Below, piece by piece: positions 8,053 through 18,327 of a DNA stretch of 64,000 nt. Below the pieces are notes generated by a model, which saw only the letters and a list, made by a program, of their open reading frames with translations, searched no databases and had not been told where the DNA came from. How positions within the stretch are numbered: position 1 is the first letter of the stretch; each line of letters begins with the position of its first letter. Origin of the DNA: an uncultured Flavobacteriaceae bacterium (GTDB lineage: Bacteria; Bacteroidota; Bacteroidia; Flavobacteriales; Flavobacteriaceae); assembly GCA_905479065.1 (NCBI GenBank), contig CAJQLB010000015.1, positions 119,063 through 183,062 on the forward strand. Direction: 5' to 3'. The position numbers were made by a program, and so were the translations under genes.

Positions 8053-8131
8053 ATAATTAAAAACATAACAATTAGCTAACTTTACATTCAGATTATCTAA
8101 AGACATTTGCGAAATTATTATATAAAAAAAT

Positions 8132-10411
8132 ATGGAAAATATTTACTTATTTATGTTAATTGCCATTACTGTATTAGCGATTGCTGATATTATTGTTGGC
8201 GTTAGTAATGATGCTATTAACTTTTTAAATTCTGCTATTGGTTCTAAAGTACTTTCATTAAGAACAATCATGATAGTAGCTAGTTTAGGAATTTTTATAG
8301 GAGCTGTGTTTTCGAGTGGAATGATGGAAGTTGCTCGAAAAGGCATTTTTGTACCTGCACAATTTGAGTTTGGTGAAATTATGCTCATTTTTATGGCAGT
8401 GATGATAACAGATATATTGTTATTAGATTTCTTTAATACGCTAGGTTTACCAACTTCTACAACGGTTTCAATTGTATTTAACTTATTGGGAGCTGCTGTA
8501 GTTATGGCATTAATTAAAATTGGTGCTCATGATACTCAAACTTTTGCAGATTTAGGAACCTACATAAATAAGGAAAAAGCAATTACAATTATTAGTGGTA
8601 TTTTATTATCTGTATTTATTGCATTTACTGTTGGTGCTATTGTACAATGGATTTCTCGTGCAATATTTACATTCAATTTTGAGAAAAAAATAAAGCATTT
8701 TGGTGTTATTTTTGGTGGTGTAGCTTTAACAGCTATAACCTATTTTATCTTTTTAAAAGGATTGAAAGGAACACCGTATTATAGTGAATTAAAGGAGGTT
8801 CTAGAGGGTAATGAAGTTTTCATAATAGTTGGAAGTTTTATTTTCTGGACATTGTTTTCAGTTATCTTCGAAAAACTAACGAAGAAAACTGTTTTACTAG
8901 TAGTTATTGCGATTGGTACATTTGGTTTAGCACTAGCTTTTTCGGGTAACGATTTAGTAAACTTCATTGGGGTTCCAATGGCTGCTTATCATTCTTATGA
9001 AGCATGGATAGCTAGTGGAATGGATACCACAATGTCTATGGCTGTGTTAGATAAAAAAGTACCTGCTGAACCGTTATTGCTTTTTATTGCTGGTAGCATT
9101 ATGGTATTAACACTATGGTTCTCTAAAAAGGCTAAAACTGTTGCTGAGACTGAATTAAGTTTATCACGCCAAGGAGAGACTCATGAAAAATTTCAGCCCA
9201 ATGCATTGTCTAGAGCAGTTGTAAAAGGATCTTCTTCTTTATCTAAATATTTAGGAGCCATTGTTCCTGAGTCTCTACAAAAGAGTATTGCAACTAGTTT
9301 TCAAAAACCGGATGATGCTATTGCTTTAACTAAAGATCAAAGTATAGATGCCCCTGCATTTGATATGATTAGAGCTTCGGTAAACTTAATGGTTGCTGGT
9401 GTATTAATTGCAATTGCAACTTCAATGAAATTACCATTATCTACAACTTATGTAACGTTTATGGTAGCTATGGGAACCTCTTTAGCTGATAAAGCATGGG
9501 GTAGAGAAAGTGCTGTTTATCGAGTTGCTGGCGTATTAAATGTAATTGCAGGTTGGTTTGGAACTGCTATTGGAGCATTTATTGCTGCTGGTACAGTGGT
9601 ATATTTAATTAATTGGAACCCAAAAGTAATGATTCCAATATTATTATTAATTACTGTTTTCTTGTTATATAGAAATTACAAGTCTCATAAAAATAGCTCC
9701 AATAAAACTATTGAAGAGGACAGCCTTAAAGAAACAGGGAGTCGTTCTGTGCAAGGTGTTATCATTGAAAGTGCTTCTAATATTGCAAGTGTAGTAAAAC
9801 GTGGAAATCTAATTTACACAAATGCAATGAAAGGACTAGCAAAACAAGATTTAGCTTTACTGAAAAAGAATAAAAAACAAATTGGTAAACTTTCTGATGA
9901 AGTTGATAGCTTACGTGACAATATTTTCTACTTTATTAAAAACTTAGATGAGACGAGTTTAAGAGCCAGTAGTTTTTATATAAATATCTTAGGTTATTTA
10001 CAGGATATGACTCAGTCTTTAGAGTATATTTCTAAAACAAGTCATAAGCATGTTAACAACAATCATAAGAAGCTCAAGTTTAGTCAAATTAAAGAACTAA
10101 AAGAAGTTGATGGTGCTCTTGAAACGCTTTTCAATGACACTAAAACAGCCTTCGATTCACATTCGTTTGAGCAAATTGGCTCTATTATTAATCGTAAGAA
10201 GGAGATCTTTGATTTAGTAACAGATAAGATTGTTAAGCAAGTGGCCAGAACAAGAACAGAAGAATCTAGTCCTAAGAATACAACACTTTATTTTGGTTTA
10301 TTACTTGAAACTAAGGATTTATTAACAGCAACTATGAATTTATTAGAAGAATATTATAATTCTCATGATAGTTCTGTAGAACCTGCCAAGCTTCCAGATA
10401 ATATTGATTAA
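8132..10411 (+). CDS. pitA: Inorganic phosphate permease PitA fused to a PhoU-like domain
   Basis: A 759-residue inner-membrane phosphate transporter. Residues about 1-330 and 365-525 carry the two Pit repeats: GVSNDAINFLNSAIGSK near the start, LPTSTTVSIVF, then the second half with MKLPLSTTYVTFMVAMG. About ten or more membrane segments are visible. Residues about 540-740 are soluble, helical and charged (ASNIASVVKRGNLIYTNAMKGL onward), resembling the DUF47/PhoU-like regulators often encoded separately beside pit. The fusion would give the permease a built-in cytoplasmic regulatory domain. Family length without the extension is about 500 residues. The gene lies 79 bases after the porin; a weak hexamer pair (ATAACA 8065, CTAACT 8076) sits in that gap. 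A strong terminator follows. Confidence 0.92.
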   Translation: MENIYLFMLIAITVLAIADIIVGVSNDAINFLNSAIGSKVLSLRTIMIVASLGIFIGAVFSSGMMEVARKGIFVPAQFEFGEIMLIFMAVMITDILLLDFFNTLGLPTSTTVSIVFNLLGAAVVMALIKIGAHDTQTFADLGTYINKEKAITIISGILLSVFIAFTVGAIVQWISRAIFTFNFEKKIKHFGVIFGGVALTAITYFIFLKGLKGTPYYSELKEVLEGNEVFIIVGSFIFWTLFSVIFEKLTKKTVLLVVIAIGTFGLALAFSGNDLVNFIGVPMAAYHSYEAWIASGMDTTMSMAVLDKKVPAEPLLLFIAGSIMVLTLWFSKKAKTVAETELSLSRQGETHEKFQPNALSRAVVKGSSSLSKYLGAIVPESLQKSIATSFQKPDDAIALTKDQSIDAPAFDMIRASVNLMVAGVLIAIATSMKLPLSTTYVTFMVAMGTSLADKAWGRESAVYRVAGVLNVIAGWFGTAIGAFIAAGTVVYLINWNPKVMIPILLLITVFLLYRNYKSHKNSSNKTIEEDSLKETGSRSVQGVIIESASNIASVVKRGNLIYTNAMKGLAKQDLALLKKNKKQIGKLSDEVDSLRDNIFYFIKNLDETSLRASSFYINILGYLQDMTQSLEYISKTSHKHVNNNHKKLKFSQIKELKEVDGALETLFNDTKTAFDSHSFEQIGSIINRKKEIFDLVTDKIVKQVARTRTEESSPKNTTLYFGLLLETKDLLTATMNLLEEYYNSHDSSVEPAKLPDNID

Positions 10412-10430
10412 CATCAATAATTCATACATA

Positions 10431-10467
10431 AAACAAACAGCATCTTTATAAGATGCTGTTTGTTTTT
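10431..10467 (+). terminator. Intrinsic terminator after pitA
   Basis: AAACAAACAGCATC and GATGCTGTTTGTTT pair perfectly over a 7-nt loop and end in a T-run. This closes the porin-pitA operon. Confidence 0.92.
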
Positions 10468-10571
10468 AATCTAATTAAGCAAAAAATAGTGAACACATTT
10501 ACAGATTTATGATGGTAATAGGTTTTGTTGATTAAATGCTCTAGATTCGTTTAACAATTGAAATATTACTA

Positions 10572-11288
10572 ATGCATAAATACTTATTTGTTATACTCAT
10601 TATAGCCTCTCTTTTTTCATGTGAAAAAGATCTTACATCTCAACAGCTTCTTGAGAAAACCATTGCCTATCATGATCCAAATAATTTGTGGAATTCCTTT
10701 AATTCAGATTTTCATGTAACAATGGAAACTCCTGATTCCCAAAACAGAGAAAGTGATATTACTATAAATATTCCTGAAAGTGCTTTTTACATGAAGGCAG
10801 TTAGAGAGACAACCATGATTGAATATAAAATTAAAGGAAATAATTGCAATATAGCTTTAAATGGAAATTCTCACTTTACTGAAGAAGAAGCAAAAGCTAA
10901 CAATCTTAGTTGTGACAGAGCAAACATGTATAAAAATTATTACTCCTTTTTATATGGTTTGCCAATGAAACTTAAAGACCCTGGAACTCATATTGCTAAC
11001 ACTTTTGAACGTAAATCATTTAAAGGGAAAGAGTATTTGGTTTTAAAAGTCACCTATGATGAATCTGTTGGTGAAGATATTTGGTATGTTTATATTAATC
11101 CAGAAACCTATGCTATGGAAATCTACCAATTTTTTAAAACTGACGTAAACGGAAATGAAATAGAAACTAGTGGGGAATATATTTTATTATCGGGTGAAAC
11201 GGTGATAAATGGCATCAAAATGCCAAAGAATAGAGCTTGGTTTTACAACAAAGATGACCTGTATTTAGGGACCGATATCCTAAAATAA
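10572..11288 (+). CDS. DUF6503-type lipoprotein
   Basis: A 238-residue lipoprotein. MHKYLFVILIIASLFSC ends in a lipobox with the lipidated cysteine at residue 17. The mature part begins with a conserved-looking segment (QLLEKTIAYHDPNNLWNSF) and is mostly beta-strand. It resembles the DUF6503 family of Bacteroidota, whose members are LolA/outer-membrane-lipoprotein-like in outline but have no known activity. A short GEYILLSGETVINGIKMPKNRAWF segment near the end is family-typical. It stands alone between two strong terminators, so it is a single-gene unit. No function can be assigned. Confidence 0.75.
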   Translation: MHKYLFVILIIASLFSCEKDLTSQQLLEKTIAYHDPNNLWNSFNSDFHVTMETPDSQNRESDITINIPESAFYMKAVRETTMIEYKIKGNNCNIALNGNSHFTEEEAKANNLSCDRANMYKNYYSFLYGLPMKLKDPGTHIANTFERKSFKGKEYLVLKVTYDESVGEDIWYVYINPETYAMEIYQFFKTDVNGNEIETSGEYILLSGETVINGIKMPKNRAWFYNKDDLYLGTDILK

Positions 11289-11316
11289 AAAAGGCGCCAA
11301 AGTATTGGCGCCTTTT
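11287..11316. terminator. Bidirectional terminator between a lipoprotein gene and nrdA
   Basis: AAAAGGCGCCAA pairs perfectly with TTGGCGCCTTTT over a 4-nt loop, with A/T runs on both sides. It serves the two convergent genes. Confidence 0.92.
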
Positions 11317-11333
11317 ATTAATAATTGAAATTT

Positions 11334-13820
11334 TCAAGACCCACACATTAGGCAATCATCTCCTTCCGCTTCTTTCGCCTGAGCAATAAGTGCTTTCATT
11401 TCCTCAGGAGACATCGGCTGAACTTCAGTGGTTTCTTTTGCAAATTTTACTGCAGTTTTTGCTGCTTTCTCTTTTTGCTGTTCAACAATACTTGCATCCA
11501 TTTGAGAAACCTCAACAACATCAGCTACCTCGGCAACTGGTTGTTCTTTTTTCTTGGTGTCTAAAGTAAACTTGATTGCGTCAACAGCACTCTTTGTACG
11601 TAAATAATACATTCCTGTTTTTAAACCACTTTTCCATGCGTAAAAATGCATTGAGGTTAGCTTTGCCATGGTAGCTCCTTCCATAAATAAATTCAATGAC
11701 TGTGATTGATCAATAAAATAGCCACGATGACGGGACATATCGATAATATCCTTCATGCTGAGTTCCCAGACAGTTCTGTAGAGTTCCTTGATATCTTTTG
11801 GAATTTCATCAATGTGCTGTACCGAACCATTCGCTCTCATGATGTCTTGTTTTAAACTTTCATTCCAAAGGCCTAATTCGACAAGGTCCTCTAATAAATG
11901 CTTATTTACTACAATGAATTCACCAGACAACACACGACGTGTGTAAATATTTGAGGTGTAAGGCTCAAAACACTCATTATTCCCTAATATTTGTGATGTG
12001 CTAGCCGTTGGCATAGGGGCGACTAACAGAGAGTTTCTCACGCCATTTTTTAGGACTTGTTTTCGAAGTTTACCCCAATCCCAACGACCGCTCAAATCAT
12101 CATCTTTTATATTCCAAAGATTGTATTGGAATTCACCATTAGATATTGGAGAACCATCATAGGTTTGGTAAGGGCCGTCTACTTTTGCTTCCTCCATACT
12201 CGCAGTAACAGCTGCAAAATAAAGGGTTTCAAAAATTTCTTGATTTAGCTTTTTAGCTTCATCACATGTAAAAGGTAAGCGTAATTTAATAAATGTATCT
12301 GCTAATCCTTGAACCCCCAATCCAATAGGACGATGTCTGAAATTTGAGTTCTCAGCCTCTTTTACGGGATAATAATTTCTATCAATTACCTTATTTAAAT
12401 TTTTGGTAACTCTCTTAGTAATTCTATACAATTCTTTGTGATCAAACTCACCATTCTTGATGAACATTGGTAAAGCTATCGATGCTAAATTACATACTGC
12501 TATTTCATCAGGTGATGTATACTCCAAAATTTCAGTACACAAATTAGACGAACGGATAGTTCCTAGATTTTTTTGATTAGACTTTCGATTTGCAGCATCT
12601 TTATAAAGCATATACGGAGTCCCTGTTTCTATCTGAGATTCCATTATTTTTTCCCAAAGCTCTCTGGCTTTTATAGTTTTTCTTCCTTTTCCTGCAGCCT
12701 CGTATTTTAAATATAATGCCTCAAATTCTTCACTGTGAGTTTCGGGTAATCCAGGACACTCGTTTGGACACATCAACGTCCATTCACCATCTTCTTGTAC
12801 ACGCTTCATAAATAAATCTGAAATCCACATAGCATAAAACAAATCTCTAGCACGCATTTCTTCTTTTCCATGATTCTTTTTTAGATCTAAAAAATCAAAA
12901 ATATCCGCGTGCCATGTCTCAATATAAATTGCGAAACTCCCCTTGCGTTTTCCACCCCCTTGGTCTACGTAACGAGCCGTATCATTAAATACTTGTAACA
13001 TAGGTACAATACCGTTTGACGTACCATTAGTGCCAGCGATGTAACTACCTGTTGCACGGATGTTATGTATAGCCAGTCCAATCCCTCCAGCTGATTGTGA
13101 AATTTTAGCAGTTTGCTTTAATGTATCATATATACCATCAATACTATCGTCTTTCATAGTTAACAAAAAACAAGACGACATTTGTGGCTTGGGTGTTCCT
13201 GAATTAAATAAGGTTGGAGTTGCGTGTGTAAAATATTTTTTAGACATGAGCTCATAGGTTTCTATAGCCGCGTCTAAATCATTTAAGTGAATTCCAATTG
13301 ACACTCTCATCAGCATATGCTGAGGACGTTCAGCAATTTGACCATTTAGTTTCAATAGATACGAACGCTCAAGCGTTTTAAAACCAAAATAGTCATATCC
13401 AAAGTCACGGTTATAGATAATTGTGGAGTCTAACTTCTCTTTATTATCCATAATAACAGTGTAAACTTCGTCAGAAAGTAATGGTGCTTTTTTACCTGTT
13501 CTTGGGTTGACATAGGTGTACAAATCTTCCATGACATCACTAAATGATTTCTTAGTGTTCTTATGCAAATTAGAAACAGAAATTCTAGCTGCTAAACGAG
13601 CATAGTCAGGATGTGCAGTGGTCATGGTAGCTGCGATTTCTGCTGCAAGGTTGTCAAGTTCGCTGGTTGTTACTCCATCATACAAACCTTCAATGACCCT
13701 CATGGCGACTTTTAATGGATCTACTAGCTCATTTAAACCGTAACATAATTTCCTTACTCTTGCGGTAATCTTGTCAAACATCATCAATTCTTTCTTTCCG
13801 TCTCTTTTTACAACATACAT
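11334..13820 (-). CDS. nrdA: Class I ribonucleoside-diphosphate reductase, alpha subunit
   Basis: The 828-residue large subunit of aerobic ribonucleotide reductase, which reduces NDPs to dNDPs. Residues 1-90 are an ATP-cone ([22 protein letters not shown]), so the enzyme should be allosterically switched by ATP/dATP. The catalytic core shows PQMSSCFLL (first active-site Cys), the glycine-rich [15 protein letters not shown] loop, SNLCTEI (thiyl-radical Cys) and [21 protein letters not shown] (NxCxE motif). The C-terminus ends in CLMCGS, the redox pair that passes electrons from thioredoxin. About 80 charged residues before the tail are low complexity. nrdB lies 168 bases upstream on the same strand, so the order is nrdB-nrdA. 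Confidence 0.97.
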   Translation of the reverse strand: MYVVKRDGKKELMMFDKITARVRKLCYGLNELVDPLKVAMRVIEGLYDGVTTSELDNLAAEIAATMTTAHPDYARLAARISVSNLHKNTKKSFSDVMEDLYTYVNPRTGKKAPLLSDEVYTVIMDNKEKLDSTIIYNRDFGYDYFGFKTLERSYLLKLNGQIAERPQHMLMRVSIGIHLNDLDAAIETYELMSKKYFTHATPTLFNSGTPKPQMSSCFLLTMKDDSIDGIYDTLKQTAKISQSAGGIGLAIHNIRATGSYIAGTNGTSNGIVPMLQVFNDTARYVDQGGGKRKGSFAIYIETWHADIFDFLDLKKNHGKEEMRARDLFYAMWISDLFMKRVQEDGEWTLMCPNECPGLPETHSEEFEALYLKYEAAGKGRKTIKARELWEKIMESQIETGTPYMLYKDAANRKSNQKNLGTIRSSNLCTEILEYTSPDEIAVCNLASIALPMFIKNGEFDHKELYRITKRVTKNLNKVIDRNYYPVKEAENSNFRHRPIGLGVQGLADTFIKLRLPFTCDEAKKLNQEIFETLYFAAVTASMEEAKVDGPYQTYDGSPISNGEFQYNLWNIKDDDLSGRWDWGKLRKQVLKNGVRNSLLVAPMPTASTSQILGNNECFEPYTSNIYTRRVLSGEFIVVNKHLLEDLVELGLWNESLKQDIMRANGSVQHIDEIPKDIKELYRTVWELSMKDIIDMSRHRGYFIDQSQSLNLFMEGATMAKLTSMHFYAWKSGLKTGMYYLRTKSAVDAIKFTLDTKKKEQPVAEVADVVEVSQMDASIVEQQKEKAAKTAVKFAKETTEVQPMSPEEMKALIAQAKEAEGDDCLMCGS

Positions 13821-13988
13821 ATATTTTTTAGTTTTTAGGGTCTTCTGAATACTCCAATCCAGAAAAAATTAGTTAGTTAATGTAAGATAGCAAACATGCG
13901 TAACTTACATTTTAAATTTATTAGGTAATCCGTGACTATTCGTTAAAAGAATTACTCTTGGGATAAGAGCTTCCTAGCTTTGAGCATC

Positions 13989-14969
13989 TTAAAAATCTGC
14001 ATCAAAAGTAAATTTATCTTTTTCTTCCTCTTTATTTAAAACTCCTGCTTTTTGATACTCTGACACACGCTTTTCAAAGAAATTGGTTTTCCCTTGAAGT
14101 GATATCATATCCATGAAATCAAACGGATTTGCAGTATTGTAAACCTTCTCACAATCTAATTCATGGAGAAGTCTGTCGGTCACAAACTCAAGATATTGAG
14201 CCATTAATTTTGAGTTCATTCCTATCAAACTTGCGGGTAAAGACTCCGTGATAAATTCGCGCTCAATATCCAAGGCGTTAGTAATAATTTCTGTTATTCG
14301 CTCTTTAGGAACCTTATTGATTAGGTGTTTATTGTGTAAATGAACAGCAAAATCACAATGTACACCTTCATCTCTTGAAATAAGCTCATTTGAAAAAGTT
14401 AAACCTGGCATTAATCCACGTTTTTTAAGCCAAAAAATTGAACAAAACGCACCTGAAAAGAAAATACCTTCGACAGCCGCAAAAGCAATCAGTCTTTCTG
14501 CAAAACTTGGAGAGTCTATCCATTTGAGAGCCCAATCAGCTTTCTTTTTGATGGCAGGAAAATTTTCTATGGCGTTAAACAGTCTGTCTTTTTCAACTTC
14601 ATCTTTGACATAAGTGTCAATTAATAATGAATATGTCTCACTATGAATATTCTCCATCATGATTTGAAAACCATAGAAAAATTTAGCTTCACTGTACTGA
14701 ACCTCGTTAACAAAATTCTCAGCTAAGTTTTCATTAACAATACCGTCACTAGCCGCAAAAAATGCTAAAATATGTTTAATAAAATAACGCTCGTCGTCAT
14801 TAAGTTTTGTAGCCCAATCTGTTAAATCTTGATGCAAGTCAATTTCTTCAGCAGTCCAAAAGCTTGCTTCTGATTTCTTGTACCATTCCCATAAATCATG
14901 ATGTTGGATTGGAAAAATAACAAAACGATCTTTGTTTTCGGCTAAAATTGGTTCAAGTTGGTTTGACAT
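13989..14969 (-). CDS. nrdB: Class I ribonucleoside-diphosphate reductase, beta subunit
   Basis: The 326-residue radical-generating subunit. The metal and radical residues are visible: ENIHSETY supplies a Glu, a His and the tyrosyl-radical Tyr (equivalent to E115, H118 and Y122 of E. coli NrdB), VEGIFFSG supplies the next Glu, and SRDEGVH supplies Glu and His. The conserved Tyr indicates a class Ia/Ib-type cofactor rather than class Ic, in which the Tyr is replaced by Phe. Full length for the family. It is upstream of nrdA and probably cotranscribed. A minus-strand -7 element (TATTTTTG, 15025-15032) lies 56 bases before the ATG. Confidence 0.96.
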   Translation of the reverse strand: MSNQLEPILAENKDRFVIFPIQHHDLWEWYKKSEASFWTAEEIDLHQDLTDWATKLNDDERYFIKHILAFFAASDGIVNENLAENFVNEVQYSEAKFFYGFQIMMENIHSETYSLLIDTYVKDEVEKDRLFNAIENFPAIKKKADWALKWIDSPSFAERLIAFAAVEGIFFSGAFCSIFWLKKRGLMPGLTFSNELISRDEGVHCDFAVHLHNKHLINKVPKERITEIITNALDIEREFITESLPASLIGMNSKLMAQYLEFVTDRLLHELDCEKVYNTANPFDFMDMISLQGKTNFFEKRVSEYQKAGVLNKEEEKDKFTFDADF

Positions 14970-15157
14970 AATATGGGTTCTTTTTTAACGGGTGCTTTAA
15001 TGCAATTTCGGACTAACAAAGATTCAAAAATACAGACGATAATGAAAGTTAATTTTATAAACATTGTTAACAAGTTTTTAACAAGGAGTGGTTTTTTTCC
15101 TACAATCGATATGTTTCATCTTTTCACCTAAAACACTTAAAATCAAAGTATTAAAAA
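14970..15157. other. Intergenic region upstream of nrdB
   Basis: This is the left part of a 627-base gap that ends at the LytTR gene. It carries a minus-strand TAnnTTTG element (15025-15032) for nrdB. I see no clear NrdR box and no ORF with gene-like composition. Confidence 0.4.
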
Positions 15158-15244
15158 ATGGTAAAATTAAAGAACCCAATAGGCACAAGGCCTGAAGGAG
15201 TTTTGAAAAAATTAATAATATCCAAAAAATCTGAAGAATTTTAA
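15158..15244 (+). CDS. Possible 28-residue small protein, or part of a small RNA
   Basis: A short ORF, MVKLKNPIGTRPEGVLKKLI followed by ISKKSEEF, begins at an ATG with an in-frame stop two codons upstream. It is followed within 7 bases by a perfect hairpin terminator. The lysine-rich composition (7 Lys in 28) and the placement directly before a terminator are compatible with a genuine small gene. Alternatively the transcript ending at 15279 may be a non-coding RNA and the ORF accidental. I recognise no family. Confidence 0.3.
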   Translation: MVKLKNPIGTRPEGVLKKLIISKKSEEF

Positions 15245-15250
15245 AAAACA

Positions 15251-15279
15251 AAAAGTGAGAATGTAGCATTCTCACTTTT
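15251..15279. terminator. Strong hairpin terminator in the nrdB-lytTR gap
   Basis: AAAAGTGAGAATG pairs perfectly with CATTCTCACTTTT around TAG. There is no recognised gene upstream on plus, so it marks the end of a short transcript (see the 15158 ORF). On minus it could act as a block to read-through toward nrdB. Confidence 0.8.
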
Positions 15280-15596
15280 CCCTAATAATTAACTAAACTA
15301 ACTAAAACTATAATTATAGAATGATAGTTATTTTCAGAAATAAATAAATGTTTAAAAAAAATTAAAGCATCTATTTAACTATAATTTAAAGTGGTTCCCT
15401 AGACACACTTTTGATTGATAAAACCAATTACAGCATTTTCTATTCAAATATGACAAAAATCAAGTCATTACGTCGCTTATAATGTATGTCTAGTGCAGTA
15501 TCCTGTATATTTGGTAGGTCAATGTAAAATTTTAATGAATATATTTGTAATTTTAAAAGGCATTTAAAAGAACACTTACCAAACCCTGATTAAGAT
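15280..15596. other. 317-base promoter region of the LytTR gene
   Basis: No ORF is supported. Two exact TAnnTTTG elements (TATATTTG at 15506-15513 and 15540-15547) face the LytTR gene. The second would give a leader of about 45 nt. No convincing -33 TTG lies at 19 bases from either. Confidence 0.45.
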
Positions 15597-16331
15597 ATGA
15601 TAAAAGCAGTTATAGTTGATGATGAAAAAAAAGCCATAGAAAGCTTATCGTGGGAATTAAATCATTGTAAACAAGATATCGAGGTACTGGAATCATTTGA
15701 CCAACCAGAAAAAGCACTTGAATACCTCAAAACAAACATTCCAGACTGCTTGTTTTTAGACATTCAAATGCCTACCATGGATGGGTTTCAGTTTATACGT
15801 GAATTAGAAATCAGGAATTTTCCGATTGTCATTACAACCGCATATGATGAGTACGCCATTGAGGCATTAAAAAACGAAGCGGTTGACTATTTGCTAAAAC
15901 CAATAGATTCTGATGACTTGTATGAAACAATTAAAAAAGTAAAGAAATATAATTCTAAGCCCATGTCGATAGACAAATTTGAAGAATTGTTGCTTAACTT
16001 CAAAGGAAATGGTTCGCAAGAAAAAGTGACTATCAATTCAGATGGTAAACTCATTTTTATTGACATTGACGATATTCTATTTGTACAATCTGATGGAAAT
16101 TACAGCACGATATTTTTAAAAAATAATCAGAAAAAAGTCATCACAAAAAAATTAAAAGATATTAATGCAATTTTACCAAAGAATAGTTTTTTTAGAACGC
16201 ACAACTCTTTTATTGTTAACCTTAATAAGATTAAAGAGTTTTTAAAAACAGAACGTTATTTAATTATGGAATCTAATCACAAAATTCCAGTAGCTCGTCA
16301 AAGAAAATCAGAATTTTTAGATAAATTTTAA
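15597..16331 (+). CDS. LytTR-family response regulator
   Basis: A 244-residue DNA-binding response regulator. Residues 1-120 are a receiver domain: acidic pocket DD at 8-9, phosphoacceptor Asp55 in CLFLDIQMP, conserved Thr in VITTAYD and Lys in YLLKPI. Residues about 140-244 are a LytTR domain (FVQSDGNYSTIFL, FFRTHNSFIVNLNKIKEF, VARQRKSEFLDKF). It should bind direct repeats upstream of its targets when phosphorylated by the sensor kinase encoded 4 bases downstream. The pair is a typical flavobacterial LytS/LytR-like system. Targets are unknown; envelope genes are usual for the family. Confidence 0.94.
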   Translation: MIKAVIVDDEKKAIESLSWELNHCKQDIEVLESFDQPEKALEYLKTNIPDCLFLDIQMPTMDGFQFIRELEIRNFPIVITTAYDEYAIEALKNEAVDYLLKPIDSDDLYETIKKVKKYNSKPMSIDKFEELLLNFKGNGSQEKVTINSDGKLIFIDIDDILFVQSDGNYSTIFLKNNQKKVITKKLKDINAILPKNSFFRTHNSFIVNLNKIKEFLKTERYLIMESNHKIPVARQRKSEFLDKF

Positions 16332-16335
16332 TAGC

Positions 16336-18327
16336 TTGAAAGATTTAAAAAATAAGGTCGGCTTCATCTTTAATAAAACCATTTTTTCATACATCTCTTG
16401 CCTTATTTTTTTGGGAATTGCTTGTAGTTACTCACAAAACAATTTTGAAAATATTTTAGATACTATTTCTATTGATAGAATTAAACGTCTAGATGAATCT
16501 TCTCAGCTAAAGGAACTCCGATATGCATTTGATAATTATGCGTCTGACAGCACCAAAATGAAGAGTTTAAATGAAAAAATGACGAAAGAAAATTACTTAA
16601 ATGGTAATATCTATACCCTTACAAATCTTGCGGATGTCAAGGATAAAAACGCACAGTATCATCAAGCAATTTACTATCTGAAAGAAGCCGAATCGTTATT
16701 GGAGGAAACTAATGAGCTTTATTTACGTGCCCGTATTTATAATAAACTTGGAATAGCTTACAAAAAACTTGATTTAGTTGGGCCTTCTTTAAATTATCTC
16801 AACAAAACCATTGACTTAACTGAAAAAGAGCCAGGGGATAACTTTAAATTAAAAAAAATAATTGCTAACGCCCATAAAAATACAGGTGAAATCTTGACTT
16901 CCTTAAGACAATATGATCTCGCGATAATAGCATTTAATAAGGCTATTCGAATAAATAAAGAACAAGAAAATCATTTTTTCTTAGCTATTAACTACCAAGA
17001 ATTAGCTTATGCAAAAGAGCAATTAGGTCTTTTAAACGAAGCTTTAATTGATTATAATAAAGCTGCTTTTATTTATGAAAACACCTTTGAATCAGAATTA
17101 GGGAAAGCGATTATATACAGTTGTATAGGAGAATTATACCTAGCCAAGGGGATGTACAAAGAGGCTATGGTCATCCTAAAAGATGCTGCTAAACGTGCTG
17201 AAAAAACCGACGATAAATTGCACATTGCAGATATTTATATGAATCTAGGAAAATCCCAATCTTTTACAGGACAAATAAATTTAGCCAAAACCAATATCTT
17301 AAAAGGTATTAAAATGTCGGAAGTGGGATCAGAAAGTTTGGAGGTCAGGATGTTTGAAAACAAAATCAACGCGATTAAGGTACTTTCTGATATCTACCAA
17401 AGTGAAAAAAACTTTGAAGCTGCTCTAAAATTATATAAAACTGCAGATAGTCTAAAGAATAGGGTATCTGATAAACGCAACGTTTCTTATTTAAATGGCT
17501 TACTATTAAAGTATGAAAATGAAACTAAACTAAACCTAGTTAAAGCATTAAAAAGCAAAGAAGTTCTTAGTGCTTCTACACAAACAAATGTTGCGCTGAC
17601 TGTGCTTCTTTCGGTAATTGCTGTTTTACTAATTACCGTTTTATTGTTTATTTTTCACAGACAACAACAATCAAATCAAGAGAAAAAAATATTGGCTTTA
17701 GAACAAAACATGTTAAAAAGTCAAATGAATCCTCATTTTATATTTAATTCACTGAACTCAATCAAACAGTACATTATAGGTAACGAAATAGAAAATGCTG
17801 TTTACTATTTAAATAAATTCGCAAAATTAATTCGTAAAATCTTAGACACCTCCAATAAAAAAGACATATCACTCGCAGAAGAATTAGAAACCATGACCAC
17901 TTATATGACTATTGAAAATATGCGTTTCTCAAATGAAATAGATTTTAAAATCAATGTTGCTGACGACATCGATTCAAAAAAAATCAGGGTTCCTTCACTT
18001 ATATTACAACCCTTTATTGAAAACTCTTTATGGCACGGATTATCATCAAAATTAAGTGATAAAAAAATCATCATTGATGTTAAAAATACAATCCCAGATT
18101 ATGTGAGTATTTCAATAACCGATAATGGTGTGGGTAGAAAAATATCAAAAGAACGAAAACTAAAAGAAACTTTTAAAAGACGATCTGTTGGTATCGAAAT
18201 TACTAAAGAACGTTTATTTTCTTTTGCAAAACGTTTTAATCGTTCGTTTGAATTAAAAATAGAAGACTTGTATGACGAGCAAAATGTGGCCTCAGGCACA
18301 AAAATAATTTTGAATATACCCGTTTAA
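16336..18327 (+). CDS. LytS-like sensor histidine kinase with periplasmic TPR domain
   Basis: A 663-residue kinase of the His_kinase (PF06580-type) family. The only usable start is TTG at 16336: an in-frame stop lies at 16318-16320, and the signal sequence (residues 14-34, FSYISCLIFLGIACSYSQ) needs this start. Residues about 70-400 are tandem tetratricopeptide repeats, probably periplasmic. A membrane segment follows (about 415-437). The cytoplasmic part shows LKSQMNPHFIFNSLNSIKQYI with the phosphoacceptor His, ILQPFIENSLWHGL and the ATP-binding ITDNGVGR. It is coupled to the upstream LytTR regulator with a 4-base gap. The last codons overlap the convergent DUF3109 gene by 4 bases. Confidence 0.92.
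   Translation: MKDLKNKVGFIFNKTIFSYISCLIFLGIACSYSQNNFENILDTISIDRIKRLDESSQLKELRYAFDNYASDSTKMKSLNEKMTKENYLNGNIYTLTNLADVKDKNAQYHQAIYYLKEAESLLEETNELYLRARIYNKLGIAYKKLDLVGPSLNYLNKTIDLTEKEPGDNFKLKKIIANAHKNTGEILTSLRQYDLAIIAFNKAIRINKEQENHFFLAINYQELAYAKEQLGLLNEALIDYNKAAFIYENTFESELGKAIIYSCIGELYLAKGMYKEAMVILKDAAKRAEKTDDKLHIADIYMNLGKSQSFTGQINLAKTNILKGIKMSEVGSESLEVRMFENKINAIKVLSDIYQSEKNFEAALKLYKTADSLKNRVSDKRNVSYLNGLLLKYENETKLNLVKALKSKEVLSASTQTNVALTVLLSVIAVLLITVLLFIFHRQQQSNQEKKILALEQNMLKSQMNPHFIFNSLNSIKQYIIGNEIENAVYYLNKFAKLIRKILDTSNKKDISLAEELETMTTYMTIENMRFSNEIDFKINVADDIDSKKIRVPSLILQPFIENSLWHGLSSKLSDKKIIIDVKNTIPDYVSISITDNGVGRKISKERKLKETFKRRSVGIEITKERLFSFAKRFNRSFELKIEDLYDEQNVASGTKIILNIPV

Noticed and set aside
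8065..8081. Hexamer pair ATAACA-N5-CTAACT between the porin and pitA genes
   Set aside because: The 11-bp spacing fits, but the hexamers are weak and the genes are probably one operon, so it is not called as a Pho box.
15078..15275. 65-codon minus-strand ORF upstream of nrdB
   Set aside because: It begins inside the strong hairpin terminator (15251-15279) and its Leu/Phe-rich sequence looks like translated A-rich antisense.
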